Shown here in pieces: positions 54,823 to 63,265 of a DNA stretch of 64,000 nucleotides. This DNA is from a bacterium SCSIO 12643. GTDB taxonomy: Bacteria > Bacteroidota > Bacteroidia > Flavobacteriales_G > Salibacteraceae. Within the stretch, counting starts at the first letter, position 1, and every line of letters starts with the position of its first letter. A model generated the notes under the pieces. The model had not been told where the DNA came from and searched no databases. It was given only the letters and a program-made list of their open reading frames with translations. The stretch lies in assembly GCA_024398135.1 (NCBI GenBank), contig CP073750.1:3720001-3784000 (forward strand). The letters are read 5' to 3'. The position numbers were made by a program, and so were the translations under genes.

Positions 54823-54858
54823 AAAAAAGCTGCTCCAAAGTTAATTGAAGCAGCTTTT
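54823..54858 (-). terminator. intrinsic terminator between fhs and fdhD
   Basis: AAAAGCTGCTccAA and TTgaAGCAGCTTTT pair around a short loop. On the minus strand a run of six T follows the stem. It lies after fhs (ends 54938) and just before the preferred fdhD start. Confidence 0.85.
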
Positions 54859-54937
54859 GTAATCATTATTTATTTACAGATTATCTCGGACACTGAATGG
54901 CTTGTATTGAGCCTGTCATTCCCGTTTATAATCGTTC

Positions 54938-56620
54938 TTAGCTTAATCCGGTCACCACACCGTTTTCGTCAATATCCATTCCTTCAGATGCCGGTACAGC
55001 TGGTAAACCAGGCATACGCATCATAGGGCCTAAAATTGGTACGATGAATCCTGCTCCAGCAGCAATTTCAAATTCTCTTACGCTGACATCAAATCCAGTT
55101 GGACGTCCAAATAATTTAGGATTGTCAGAGAATGAGTTTTGAGTCTTAGCCATACAGATAGGAAGGTTATCCATTCCTAAGTTCTTAATACGTTTTAGAT
55201 CAGTTTGTGCTTTCTTACTTAAGATTACGTTATCCGCACCGTAAATCTCTTTGGCTACGATATCCATTTTTTCTACGATATCTGTAGAGTTCCAATCGTA
55301 TAAAGGTTTGAAATCACCTGAACCAGACTCAATTTCTTCTACAACAGCTTTGGCAAGGTCTTGTGTACCTTCACCACCTTTGGCCCATCCTTCAGAAAGA
55401 ACTGCTTTTACACCTAGTGCTGCACATCTGTCTTTGATGATTTGGATTTCTTCCTCAGTATCAGAAATGAAGTTGTTGATCGCCACAACCGGGTTTAGAC
55501 CAAACTTCTTAATATTTTCAATGTGTTTCTCCACATTTGCCATACCGTTAGTTACACGCTCTGCATTTGGTGTATTGTATTCTTCTTTTGGTGCACCACC
55601 ATGATGACGTAAAGCTCTTACGGTTGCAACCAATACTACAGTTTTTGGTTTTAGCTCTGCATGTGCACATTTTAGATCGAAAAATTTCTCAGCACCTAAA
55701 TCTGCACCGAATCCTGCTTCTGTTACGACATAATCAGATAGCGACATTCCCATTTTGGTAGCGATAATAGAATTGGTTCCCTGAGCGATATTCGCGAACG
55801 GTCCACCGTGAACCAATACCGGATTGTGCTCTAACGTTTGAACCAGGTTTGGCTTAATAGCATCTTTTAATAAAAGTGCCATTGCCCCAACACAGTTTAA
55901 TTCTTTTGCATATACCGGACGTTTATCAAATGTTTGACCTACGTAGATATTTCCTAATTTCTCTTTTAGGTCATTGATGTCTTTACTCATACATAAGATC
56001 GCCATGATCTCTGATGCAGCTGTAATATTGAATCCATCCTGACGAGGGATTCCGTTACCTAAACCACCTAAACCAATGGTGATATCACGTAAAGCACGAT
56101 CGTTCATGTCAATCACGCGCTTCCATTTAATGGTTCTGCCATCAATTCCTAAACTTCTGGTTTTACTTTGAAGGTTGTTATCAATTACTGCAGATAAAAG
56201 GTTGTTGGCCTTTTCGATTGCGTTAAAATCACCTGTGAAATGCAGGTTGATATCTTCCATTGGAATTACCTGAGAATAACCACCTCCGGCAGCGCCACCT
56301 TTAATTCCGAAAACAGGTCCCAAAGAAGGCTCTCTTAAAACAGCCATGGCTTGTTTTCCAATTTTGTTTAACCCTTCCGTTAAACCAATCGTTACGGTTG
56401 TTTTTCCTTCACCTGCAGGAGTAGGGGTTAAAGCGGTTACCAAAATCAAATTACTGTCAGCAACCTTTTCATCGTCAATTAGATTTAATGGCAGTTTGGC
56501 TTTGTATTTACCATACATTTCAATATTGTCCTCATCAACACCTATTTTAGCCGCAATGGTACTAATATGGTTCAACTCAGCCGACTGAGCAATCTCTAAA
56601 TCCGATTTTACTTCTCCCAT
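54938..56620 (-). CDS. fhs: formate-tetrahydrofolate ligase
   Basis: 560 residues, full length. The ATP site is PTPAGEGKTTVTIGL (about residues 66-80). LREPSLGPVFGIKGGAAGGG, HFTGDFNAIEKANNLLSAVI, TVRALRHHGG and FGADLGAEKFFDLKC are standard blocks. It makes 10-formyl-THF from formate, THF and ATP in the cytoplasm. The adjoining fdhD gene on the same strand is separated by a terminator, so they are related in formate use but are probably not one transcript. Confidence 0.98.
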   Translation of the reverse strand: MGEVKSDLEIAQSAELNHISTIAAKIGVDEDNIEMYGKYKAKLPLNLIDDEKVADSNLILVTALTPTPAGEGKTTVTIGLTEGLNKIGKQAMAVLREPSLGPVFGIKGGAAGGGYSQVIPMEDINLHFTGDFNAIEKANNLLSAVIDNNLQSKTRSLGIDGRTIKWKRVIDMNDRALRDITIGLGGLGNGIPRQDGFNITAASEIMAILCMSKDINDLKEKLGNIYVGQTFDKRPVYAKELNCVGAMALLLKDAIKPNLVQTLEHNPVLVHGGPFANIAQGTNSIIATKMGMSLSDYVVTEAGFGADLGAEKFFDLKCAHAELKPKTVVLVATVRALRHHGGAPKEEYNTPNAERVTNGMANVEKHIENIKKFGLNPVVAINNFISDTEEEIQIIKDRCAALGVKAVLSEGWAKGGEGTQDLAKAVVEEIESGSGDFKPLYDWNSTDIVEKMDIVAKEIYGADNVILSKKAQTDLKRIKNLGMDNLPICMAKTQNSFSDNPKLFGRPTGFDVSVREFEIAAGAGFIVPILGPMMRMPGLPAVPASEGMDIDENGVVTGLS

Positions 56621-56802
56621 GATATTTTATGTTTTTTTATTCCTAATTTTTGAATGCTTGCGAATTTAAATAATTACAAATGAAAATCCATTTCTAAGTC
56701 AGGCTTTATCTAAGGGAAATGTTATTTTTTTATGAACTATTTTTTACCGTTTCCATTTAGTTTTAAAATGGGATGGTTTTACTTTGTTTTAAATTTATTT
56801 TC

Positions 56803-57987
56803 ATGGTTACTGTAGAAGAAGCAAAAGATCTGATTAATACGCATACGGAGGTATTAGAAGTCAAAACAATGTTGGTTTCAGAAGCTCTTGGATATGTTTT
56901 GGCAGAAGACATTTTTTCTAAAATTGATATTCCGGGTTATCCGCAATCGGCCATGGATGGTTATGCGGTGAATACCGATGGAAATATTGTCATTGGAGAT
57001 GAATTTAAAGTGGTGGCTGAAGTACAGGCCGGAGATGTGAATTCGCATACGATTCAACCCGGAGAAGCCGCTCGGATTTTTACCGGAGCACCTGTTCCGG
57101 AGGGTGCAACTACGGTGGTGATTCAGGAAGTGGTGCGTAGAAATGAGGACTCTATTCATGTGGAGAAAGATGTACGTTATGGCGTAAATATCCGCGCGCG
57201 AGGGGAACAAATCATGACTGGTGATACGGGATTGCAGAGCGGAACGAAAATTACTCCGGCTGCGATGGGGTTTTTAGCTATGATGGGCTATGATCAGGTG
57301 AAGGTGTATAGAAAGCCTGTCATCCATTTGGTTGTGACTGGAGATGAGCTGGTACAACCAGGAAGAGAATTAAAGCATGGCCAGATTTATGAAAGCAATT
57401 CTGTTACCATTTGTGGAGCGGTACAGAATTATGGATTTGAGGTTTTGGAGGTGAAGTTCGTTAAAGATACTTATGAGGAAACATTAAAGAGTTTAAAAGA
57501 CTCGTTAGAGACTGCGGATGTGGTGCTGGCTTCAGGAGGTATTTCTGTTGGAGATTATGATTTTGTGGGTAAAGCTTTTAAGGAATTGGGGGTAGAAGAA
57601 ATTTTCTACAAAATCAAGCAAAAGCCGGGTAAACCGATGTTTTATGCCAAACATGGAGAAACGGCAGTGTTTGCATTACCCGGGAATCCGGCATCGGCAT
57701 TAACCGGTTTTTACCAGTATGTATTGCCATGTCTGGATAAAATGATTGGTTTGGGATTTTCCGGATTGAAAACGAAATGGGTGAAGATGACCGATTCTTT
57801 TAAGAAAAAAGGAGATCGCGCACAATTCTTAAAAGGATTTGTGACTGATGCCGGAGTAGAAGTCCTGGAAGGTCAAAGCTCTGCCATGATGTATTCTTAC
57901 GCCATTACCAATGCGATTATTTACATTCCACAGGATCAAATGGAAGTTCAGGCTGGGGAAGAGGTGATCGTGTATGTCCTGGAATAA
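56803..57987 (+). CDS. moeA: molybdopterin molybdenumtransferase
   Basis: 394 residues from ATG 56803 (MVTVEEAKDLI). Hallmarks: SAMDGYAVN (about residues 47-55), RIFTGAPVPEGAT, a TGDELVQPG strand, SNSVTICGAV, GGISVGDYDFV and ALPGNPASALTGF, with a C-terminal MoeA IV domain (DAGVEVLEGQSSAMMYSYA). It inserts molybdate into molybdopterin. It is divergent from fhs/fdhD, fitting a molybdenum cofactor and formate link. A terminator follows. Confidence 0.95.
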   Translation: MVTVEEAKDLINTHTEVLEVKTMLVSEALGYVLAEDIFSKIDIPGYPQSAMDGYAVNTDGNIVIGDEFKVVAEVQAGDVNSHTIQPGEAARIFTGAPVPEGATTVVIQEVVRRNEDSIHVEKDVRYGVNIRARGEQIMTGDTGLQSGTKITPAAMGFLAMMGYDQVKVYRKPVIHLVVTGDELVQPGRELKHGQIYESNSVTICGAVQNYGFEVLEVKFVKDTYEETLKSLKDSLETADVVLASGGISVGDYDFVGKAFKELGVEEIFYKIKQKPGKPMFYAKHGETAVFALPGNPASALTGFYQYVLPCLDKMIGLGFSGLKTKWVKMTDSFKKKGDRAQFLKGFVTDAGVEVLEGQSSAMMYSYAITNAIIYIPQDQMEVQAGEEVIVYVLE

Positions 57988-58028
57988 AAAAATCCCGCTA
58001 AGTTCAACTTAACGGGATTCAGTTTTTT
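57986..58028 (+). terminator. terminator after moeA
   Basis: AATCCCGCTAAGTT and AACTTAACGGGATT pair (one C/A mismatch) around a tight loop, with A- and T-runs on either side. Convergent with the 58043 gene, so it may serve both. Confidence 0.85.
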
Positions 58029-58042
58029 TATGAATTCAAAGA

Positions 58043-58426
58043 TTAGTTGTTCTCCGCGTAATCTTTTAATGCTAAGTTGTATTCCTTTAATTCAGCGTGA
58101 TTCATTTTGTTGTGTGCATCGCTCATGATTGATAATAGATACACCAAACTATCAGTATCAGTTTCATTAGCCGCTTCAATAACGCCAATCACTTCACCAT
58201 CTTCATCTACCATTTCATCTTCCGGCTGCGGAATAAAAAAGCCTTCGTATTCTTCAATATGCTCGTAAGTTAAACGGATAGCCTTTGCTAAACGTGGAAT
58301 TTTTTCTGCAACAGCATATGTACGTAATTCTTTAAGGTCATTCACCATTTCTTCAATGACTATTCCGTTATCAGAAATGCTTTGTTGCATTTTTTGGATG
58401 AGATCTTGTGCTTTTTTATTTACCAC
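58043..58426 (-). CDS. hypothetical cytoplasmic protein
   Basis: 127 residues, acidic and mostly helical (AQDLIQKMQQSISDNGIVIE, KAIRLTYEHIEEYEGFF, VYLLSIMSDAHNKMNHAELK). No signal peptide, no catalytic motif. A small conserved-looking Bacteroidota protein, but no family is recognised. Confidence 0.65.
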   Translation of the reverse strand: MVNKKAQDLIQKMQQSISDNGIVIEEMVNDLKELRTYAVAEKIPRLAKAIRLTYEHIEEYEGFFIPQPEDEMVDEDGEVIGVIEAANETDTDSLVYLLSIMSDAHNKMNHAELKEYNLALKDYAENN

Positions 58427-58538
58427 GATATATCGATTTAATATTGCTTGTATTAGAATAGAAAGGTTCTTTAAAGAACTTTTCGGAGGCCAAAATTAAA
58501 ATATAATACCAAACTCTACAGACATGTGATGGAATAAT

Positions 58539-59384
58539 TTAAGTATTAAACCATTTCCATAATTTACCATACCAGGTTGTTGGTTCTGGTGCTGTAGGTG
58601 TGGTATTTTCAGCTTTTTCTATTTTATAGTTGTTTTTCTTTTTCGTTTTTTTCGGAACAAATTTTTGAGCGTCCGGTTTTGATTTTTCCTTTTGCTTAGC
58701 GGCAATCCTTTTTTCACGATGTTCCAGCTTTTTAGACATTTCCTCTGCGGCTTTGTCTCTTTTAATTTGTTCTAGCTGCGCTTCACTCTTAATTCTGGAT
58801 TTACGCGCTGAACTTGCAGATCGCTTTTCACGCTGTTTTTGCTTGAACTCACGTTGTTCTCTACGTTTTTCTTTCTTACGATTAGCCAATTCTTCTTTAC
58901 TAATCATGACACCATCTACCTCAACCATTTGCTCTGAGAGGGGTGGAGGAAGTTCAATTTTACCAACAACTTTAGGACCTGTGAGTTCCACTTTTTCGGC
59001 TTTAATCAATGGTGCGTTGGCAATGGTGGAAGCATCTACTTCCTGATGGAGTTCAAATTCAATGGATGCTTCCGAATCAGAACTTTCTGTTTCTTCAATT
59101 GAAACGCTGTCTTCTGATGATTCATTTTCTACGACTGAAACCTCTGGCTCAAAAGTTTCTTTGATTTCGGATGTTTCTACCAGGTCGGAAACCGGAGTTG
59201 ATTCTTCTTTAGATTCCGAAGGCTCTGGCGTAGGATTGAATTTAGCGACTACTTTTTCAACTAAAGCATCTTCTACTTTGGTGTTTAGATGCGATCCTAA
59301 TTCAACGTCAAATTCCAATTTTAAATAATTTAAAATTTCGTTTGGCTTAACGTTTACTTTTCTGGAAAGTTGACCTAATCTCAT
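58539..59384 (-). CDS. IF-2 N-terminal-domain-like protein with long charged linker
   Basis: 281 residues. Residues 1-50 (MRLGQLSRKVNVKPNEILNY followed by LKLEFDVELGSHLNTKVEDA) resemble the small N-terminal helical domain of translation initiation factor IF-2. Residues about 55-130 are acidic and Ser/Glu-rich, and residues about 170-250 are very basic (KKEKRREQREFKQKQREKRS). No GTPase or catalytic domain follows. The protein would be a two-part disordered linker on an RNA- or partner-binding head. Function unknown. Confidence 0.65.
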   Translation of the reverse strand: MRLGQLSRKVNVKPNEILNYLKLEFDVELGSHLNTKVEDALVEKVVAKFNPTPEPSESKEESTPVSDLVETSEIKETFEPEVSVVENESSEDSVSIEETESSDSEASIEFELHQEVDASTIANAPLIKAEKVELTGPKVVGKIELPPPLSEQMVEVDGVMISKEELANRKKEKRREQREFKQKQREKRSASSARKSRIKSEAQLEQIKRDKAAEEMSKKLEHREKRIAAKQKEKSKPDAQKFVPKKTKKKNNYKIEKAENTTPTAPEPTTWYGKLWKWFNT

Positions 59385-59457
59385 ATTCTATCGCTATATG
59401 GTTGCAAATATAATTGTACGAATTAGTTATAAAAATGGCTATGAATATTTATAACAT

Positions 59458-60390
59458 TTAATTTAATCGATTTGCCATTTCATTGAATGCATGTTGCTGG
59501 TTGGTACGCATTTTAGAGGTCACACCTTCTCTTAGGGCCAATCGCGTAAAAACATGAATGTCGGAATCCATAATTTCAACATCAATGGGGCCGTTTTGAG
59601 CTGTTTTTGTGCCTTTATAAATAAGTACAGTACTGGTAGAACTTGCGGTAGGATCGTTTTTAGAATGGTATACTTTCATATATGCAGAGTTGGGGAGGGT
59701 AATTCCATTTTCCAACTTCTTTTGTACCCGTTTCATAACGAAGTTAAGTTCCGAAACCGTTTCATGGGGTCTGAATTTATACCAGTATTTGGTTTCATTG
59801 CCTTCCACACTACTTTCTACGTATCCCAACATCGGCCCAATGATTCCCGCAATAGATTGGATTTTTATGGAAGAAACGACAATAGGGTCGATACAGAATG
59901 CATTTTGTGGAGGAATATGGGAATCAAAATAGTCTGAGGATAACAGTTCCAGAATAAGTGTTGCTCCGGTAGAGGAACCTACCAGACTGATTTTTTGATA
60001 TCCAAGTTGTTCCAGCTTTTCATATTCTTCAATAATAGCTGATTTCCAATCTTCCCAGGAAGCATCTTTGAAATCGGCATATGTTCTGCCATGTCCACCA
60101 AGTAAGACCTGAGAAATCCGATATGAGTTTTGATTAGCCGACCAATCTTGAAATTCCTGCCATTCAAAGGTAGAAGCAGAATATCCATGTACTGCAATTA
60201 AAATATGTCGATTTAGATCATCCGCGGTGGGATTGGGATATTTGGCAGAAACCAAAAAGTCTTCCGGTTGATATAAAGAAGCATCAAAGATCACATCACC
60301 ATCTAATAAATCATCGGTGATATTGGGATCTTTACACTGCTGAGTCAGAAGAGAAAAACCGATAAGGAGTATATAAACGATTCTATTCAT
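59458..60390 (-). CDS. alpha/beta hydrolase lipoprotein
   Basis: 310 residues from ATG 60390 (MNRIVYILLIGFSLLTQQC), placing the lipobox Cys at residue 19. The hydrolase pattern is ILIAVHGYSASTFEW (oxyanion region), LVGSSTGATLILEL with the nucleophile Ser in GSSTG, a VYHSKNDPTASS acid strand and late SDIHVF His. It is most like lysophospholipase or carboxylesterase enzymes (Est/YhbE type). Its start overlaps the previous gene by 8 bp. Confidence 0.82.
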   Translation of the reverse strand: MNRIVYILLIGFSLLTQQCKDPNITDDLLDGDVIFDASLYQPEDFLVSAKYPNPTADDLNRHILIAVHGYSASTFEWQEFQDWSANQNSYRISQVLLGGHGRTYADFKDASWEDWKSAIIEEYEKLEQLGYQKISLVGSSTGATLILELLSSDYFDSHIPPQNAFCIDPIVVSSIKIQSIAGIIGPMLGYVESSVEGNETKYWYKFRPHETVSELNFVMKRVQKKLENGITLPNSAYMKVYHSKNDPTASSTSTVLIYKGTKTAQNGPIDVEIMDSDIHVFTRLALREGVTSKMRTNQQHAFNEMANRLN

Positions 60391-60922
60391 GATTTCCAGA
60401 TTTAAATAAGGTGTAGTAAACATCCAGATGATAATAGAGTGGTTGGAGGGTGCCCGGTGAATATCCGGGTTTGGAAAAGTCAATGTAATAACCCGAACCT
60501 AATTGTAGTTTTACCGGATATTTTTGAAATTCATAACTAAATGCAATTTCCGGTGATAGAAGAAAAGCTGTATTCGGAATGTCATCAAAAAAATCATATT
60601 CCAGATTGGAGTAGAAGTACCCCATATTTAATCGTGTGACAAAATGATACGGTTTATTCTGAATAAAATTCCAACTACCTGAAAATAAGAAATGACTTTG
60701 CTTGATCGCATTTGAATTAAAAGCTGAACCCAATCTGGAAGTCACAAAATCAAATCCGAGATGAAACCTTTCCGGTTTGAAGTTTTTAAATGCGTATTGA
60801 ACGGAAATTCCGTTTTCCCAATACATGTTTTGTGTTTTTTGAATTCGGATTCCCAGATTCAAATTTTGCGCATATATGCTTCCTGTCAATAGAAGGGTGA
60901 GTGAGATTAGAAATTTCTTCAT
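60383..60922 (-). CDS. outer-membrane beta-barrel protein
   Basis: 179 residues. Signal peptide MKKFLISLTLLLTGSIYA|QN. The mature chain consists of about eight amphipathic strands (LNLGIRIQKTQNMYWENGIS, VQYAFKNF, FHLGFDFVTSRLGSAF, HFVTRLNMGYFYSNL, FLLSPEIAFSYEFQ, VKLQLGSGYYIDFS, YYHLDVYYTLF). An 8-stranded barrel is likely; the function is unknown. Followed by the hydrolase with 8-bp overlap. Confidence 0.75.
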   Translation of the reverse strand: MKKFLISLTLLLTGSIYAQNLNLGIRIQKTQNMYWENGISVQYAFKNFKPERFHLGFDFVTSRLGSAFNSNAIKQSHFLFSGSWNFIQNKPYHFVTRLNMGYFYSNLEYDFFDDIPNTAFLLSPEIAFSYEFQKYPVKLQLGSGYYIDFSKPGYSPGTLQPLYYHLDVYYTLFKSGNHE

Positions 60923-60954
60923 AGGCTTCAGAATTGTTTGGGCCTACAAGATCA

Positions 60955-61638
60955 CTATAAAAATTGTAAAAAACCTAAAGTGCGCTGAAATTCGGGGTGA
61001 TAGTCTGCATTTATTCGCATAGGTTCATTCGTTATCGGATGATGAAATGCAATTTCCTGCGCATGAAGCATCATAGTGATCATGTTCCATTTTTCCTTAA
61101 ACAAACGATTTTGTTTATTGCATCCATGTGGACGATCTCCTATAATTGGATGTCTTAAATGTGCAAAATGTTTCCTGATCTGATGAAATCTTCCGGTTTG
61201 TGGTTGGACTTCTATTAAAGAATATCTGGATGTTTCAAATTTTCCAAAAGGTACCGGAACCTCTGTGGTTTGAATCGTTTTGAAATGGGTAATTGCATCT
61301 TGTTTTTTCCCGCTGTCATTAATCAGGGCATAATCGATGATCCCTTTTTCAGGAGCAAAACCTCTAACAATCGCGTGATAGGTTTTTGTGATCTGATGTA
61401 ATGCAAACTGATTTTGCATTAGCGAATTCACTTCTTGAGATAAAGCAAAAACAAGAATTCCACTGGTTTTACGATCTAAGCGATGAATTGTATAGACATG
61501 CTGACCAATTTGATCTCGGAGAATTTGCAATGCAAACTCTTCCGCATTAGCCGCTATTTTACTGCGATGAACCAAAAGACCGTGGGGTTTATTGATCACC
61601 ACCAGATGGTCATCGCGGTATAGTATTTCTAAATCCAA
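60955..61638 (-). CDS. RluA-family pseudouridine synthase (TruC-like)
   Basis: 227 residues. The catalytic Asp is in HRLDRKTSGILVFA (about residues 51-64), the RluA/TruC motif. The chain starts with LEILYRDDHLVVINKPHGLL, and QTGRFHQIRKHFAHLRHPIIGD is characteristic. The short length without an S4 domain fits TruC (tRNA U65) or RluA-type enzymes. It acts on RNA in the cytoplasm. Confidence 0.9.
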   Translation of the reverse strand: MDLEILYRDDHLVVINKPHGLLVHRSKIAANAEEFALQILRDQIGQHVYTIHRLDRKTSGILVFALSQEVNSLMQNQFALHQITKTYHAIVRGFAPEKGIIDYALINDSGKKQDAITHFKTIQTTEVPVPFGKFETSRYSLIEVQPQTGRFHQIRKHFAHLRHPIIGDRPHGCNKQNRLFKEKWNMITMMLHAQEIAFHHPITNEPMRINADYHPEFQRTLGFLQFL

Positions 61639-61647
61639 TAATTTAGA

Positions 61648-62481
61648 TTACTGATTTCTTTTAGCGTTGATAACAAAACCAATGGTACCTGTAAATTCTG
61701 TAAACCAGAATGTTTGCATGGCTCTATCTGTTGGATTATCTCCGGTAGTTAGGATATCCTGCATGCTAATGAATCCATTTTTCCATTCTGCATTGAAAGT
61801 TAAATGTTTCCATAAAACAGCTTGAAGCCCCACTTTACCAGATAAACCATAACCCGCAACATGGAATTCATCGTAACGATCGTAGCCCATTAATGTAACG
61901 TTAGAACGAGGTACCAATAATCCAAATCCAGGGCCTGCATAATAATTGATACTATGCTTATCATTGAATTGATAGATGTTACCATGATATTCTAATTCAA
62001 TACTTCCATAATTGAGACCATCAGTATGTTCAAACATCAAGAATTCTGATGTTAATTCCTGAGGTTGACGGTTATAAGCTCCATTGTATTCTCCATTCGG
62101 GATATTAATATAACCTTCCATAGCCACATACTGGTTTTGTTGCATCACATATTTCATATGGTCGGTACCTATAGAAATAGACCAACGATCAGCAAAGAAA
62201 TACCCAAATCGTAAATTCCATTGCGGAATAGATAGGTTTGCAGGATTAAAATACAGATCGAAATCAAATGGAGTAGGACGGTCGTTGGCTTTTACATCAT
62301 ATATGGTAAAATTATAGTTCTGTCCTACAAATGAGATATCAGACTTAGAATACGCAGATACATTGTATCCCCAGTATCCGTAAATTTGATTTTTGCGACT
62401 ATACTTTTGATTCCATCCTTGTTGCGCTTGAGCGGTATAACCCAAAATCAAAAGGAAAATAACGATATATGATTTTTTCAT
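61648..62481 (-). CDS. outer-membrane beta-barrel protein
   Basis: 277 residues. Signal peptide MKKSYIVIFLLILGYTAQA|QQ. Many alternating strands with aromatic belts (KNQIYGYWGYNVSAYSKSDI, WNLRFGYFFADRWSISIGTD, NYGSIELEYHGNIYQF, INYYAGPGFGLLVPRSNV, YGLSGKVGLQAVLWKHL, FTGTIGFVINAKRNQ). It is expected to form a barrel in the outer membrane. No family is recognised beyond that. It lies 9 bp from the TruC-like gene. Confidence 0.75.
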   Translation of the reverse strand: MKKSYIVIFLLILGYTAQAQQGWNQKYSRKNQIYGYWGYNVSAYSKSDISFVGQNYNFTIYDVKANDRPTPFDFDLYFNPANLSIPQWNLRFGYFFADRWSISIGTDHMKYVMQQNQYVAMEGYINIPNGEYNGAYNRQPQELTSEFLMFEHTDGLNYGSIELEYHGNIYQFNDKHSINYYAGPGFGLLVPRSNVTLMGYDRYDEFHVAGYGLSGKVGLQAVLWKHLTFNAEWKNGFISMQDILTTGDNPTDRAMQTFWFTEFTGTIGFVINAKRNQ

Positions 62482-62614
62482 TTTGCTTTATAAAAGAATT
62501 CGCAAATATAATTGTTGATTGTATTGAGAATATGACTTTTATACATAAAACCAAATCAAAATCACATAGATTGTTTTGGTAATGACAAATTGAACCAAAT
62601 AAAATTTGATGTTG

Positions 62615-63163
62615 CTACTTATTTTTCTTGTCCTTCTTTTTCTTTTTGCCTTTAGATTCTTCTTCGGTTTCCGGCTCAGCAGGTTGCGGTAAATTAAAAC
62701 TGATCGGAAGCGTATATTTCACTTCAACAGGGTTTCCTTCACTGTCGTAACCTGGAGTCCAGGCAGGCATCATTTCAACCAGACGTTTGGCTTCTTCATT
62801 ACATCCATGTCCGGGACCTCTCAAGACATTAACATGATCAATGGAACCGTCTTTCATGACCATAAAGGCGACATAGGCACGTCCCTGAATTCCATTTGCT
62901 TTAGCTTCTGTAGGGTAGACAAAGTGAGTGGAGATAAACTTGTGCATTTCTTCCTTGCCGCCAGGAAAACTTGGATATACGACTGGTCTGGGTGGCAATC
63001 CCAATGCCTTTGTGATGGAGTCTTGTTTCTTTTTAAGATCCGCGGTGGTCATTGTAGTTGTAGTGGTGGTGTCTGTCTTTTGCGAAGCGGTATCTTGAAT
63101 ATCCTGAGCGTTGAGTTGGATAAATGGGAAAAGTATTGTTAGTATTATCAGTGTGTGTTTCAT
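62615..63163 (-). CDS. TonB C-terminal-domain (energy transducer-like) protein
   Basis: 182 residues. Signal peptide MKHTLIILTILFPFIQLNA|QD. Then a linker and a TonB C-terminal domain: YPTEAKANGIQGRAYVAFMV, MKDGSIDHVNVLRGPGHGCN, EEAKRLVEMMPAWTPGYDSE and YTLPISFNL (residues about 85-160). The protein ends with a very basic, Lys-rich tail. Unlike true TonB it has a cleavable signal rather than an N-terminal membrane anchor and no Pro-rich spacer, so it is TonB-like and possibly a peptidoglycan-linked or scaffold form. Confidence 0.85.
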   Translation of the reverse strand: MKHTLIILTILFPFIQLNAQDIQDTASQKTDTTTTTTMTTADLKKKQDSITKALGLPPRPVVYPSFPGGKEEMHKFISTHFVYPTEAKANGIQGRAYVAFMVMKDGSIDHVNVLRGPGHGCNEEAKRLVEMMPAWTPGYDSEGNPVEVKYTLPISFNLPQPAEPETEEESKGKKKKKDKKNK

Positions 63164-63202
63164 GATCTAAAATAGAAAGTTGGTTGTTGTTTTGAGTTGA
63201 AT

Positions 63203-63243
63203 AAAAAAATCCCATCAGTCTGTAGAAAGACCAATGGGATTTA
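63203..63243 (-). terminator. intrinsic terminator after lpdA
   Basis: On the minus strand AAATCCCATtgGTCT pairs with AGACtgATGGGATTT around a six-base loop, then TTTTT. It is placed 22 bp after the lpd stop. Confidence 0.88.
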
Positions 63244-63265
63244 ATAACATTATTTTGAATAGTGC

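Noticed and set aside
58753-59328. plus-strand Ser-rich frames opposite the 58539 gene
   Set aside because: They are antisense products of a Glu/Lys-rich gene; the composition is an artefact of its codons.
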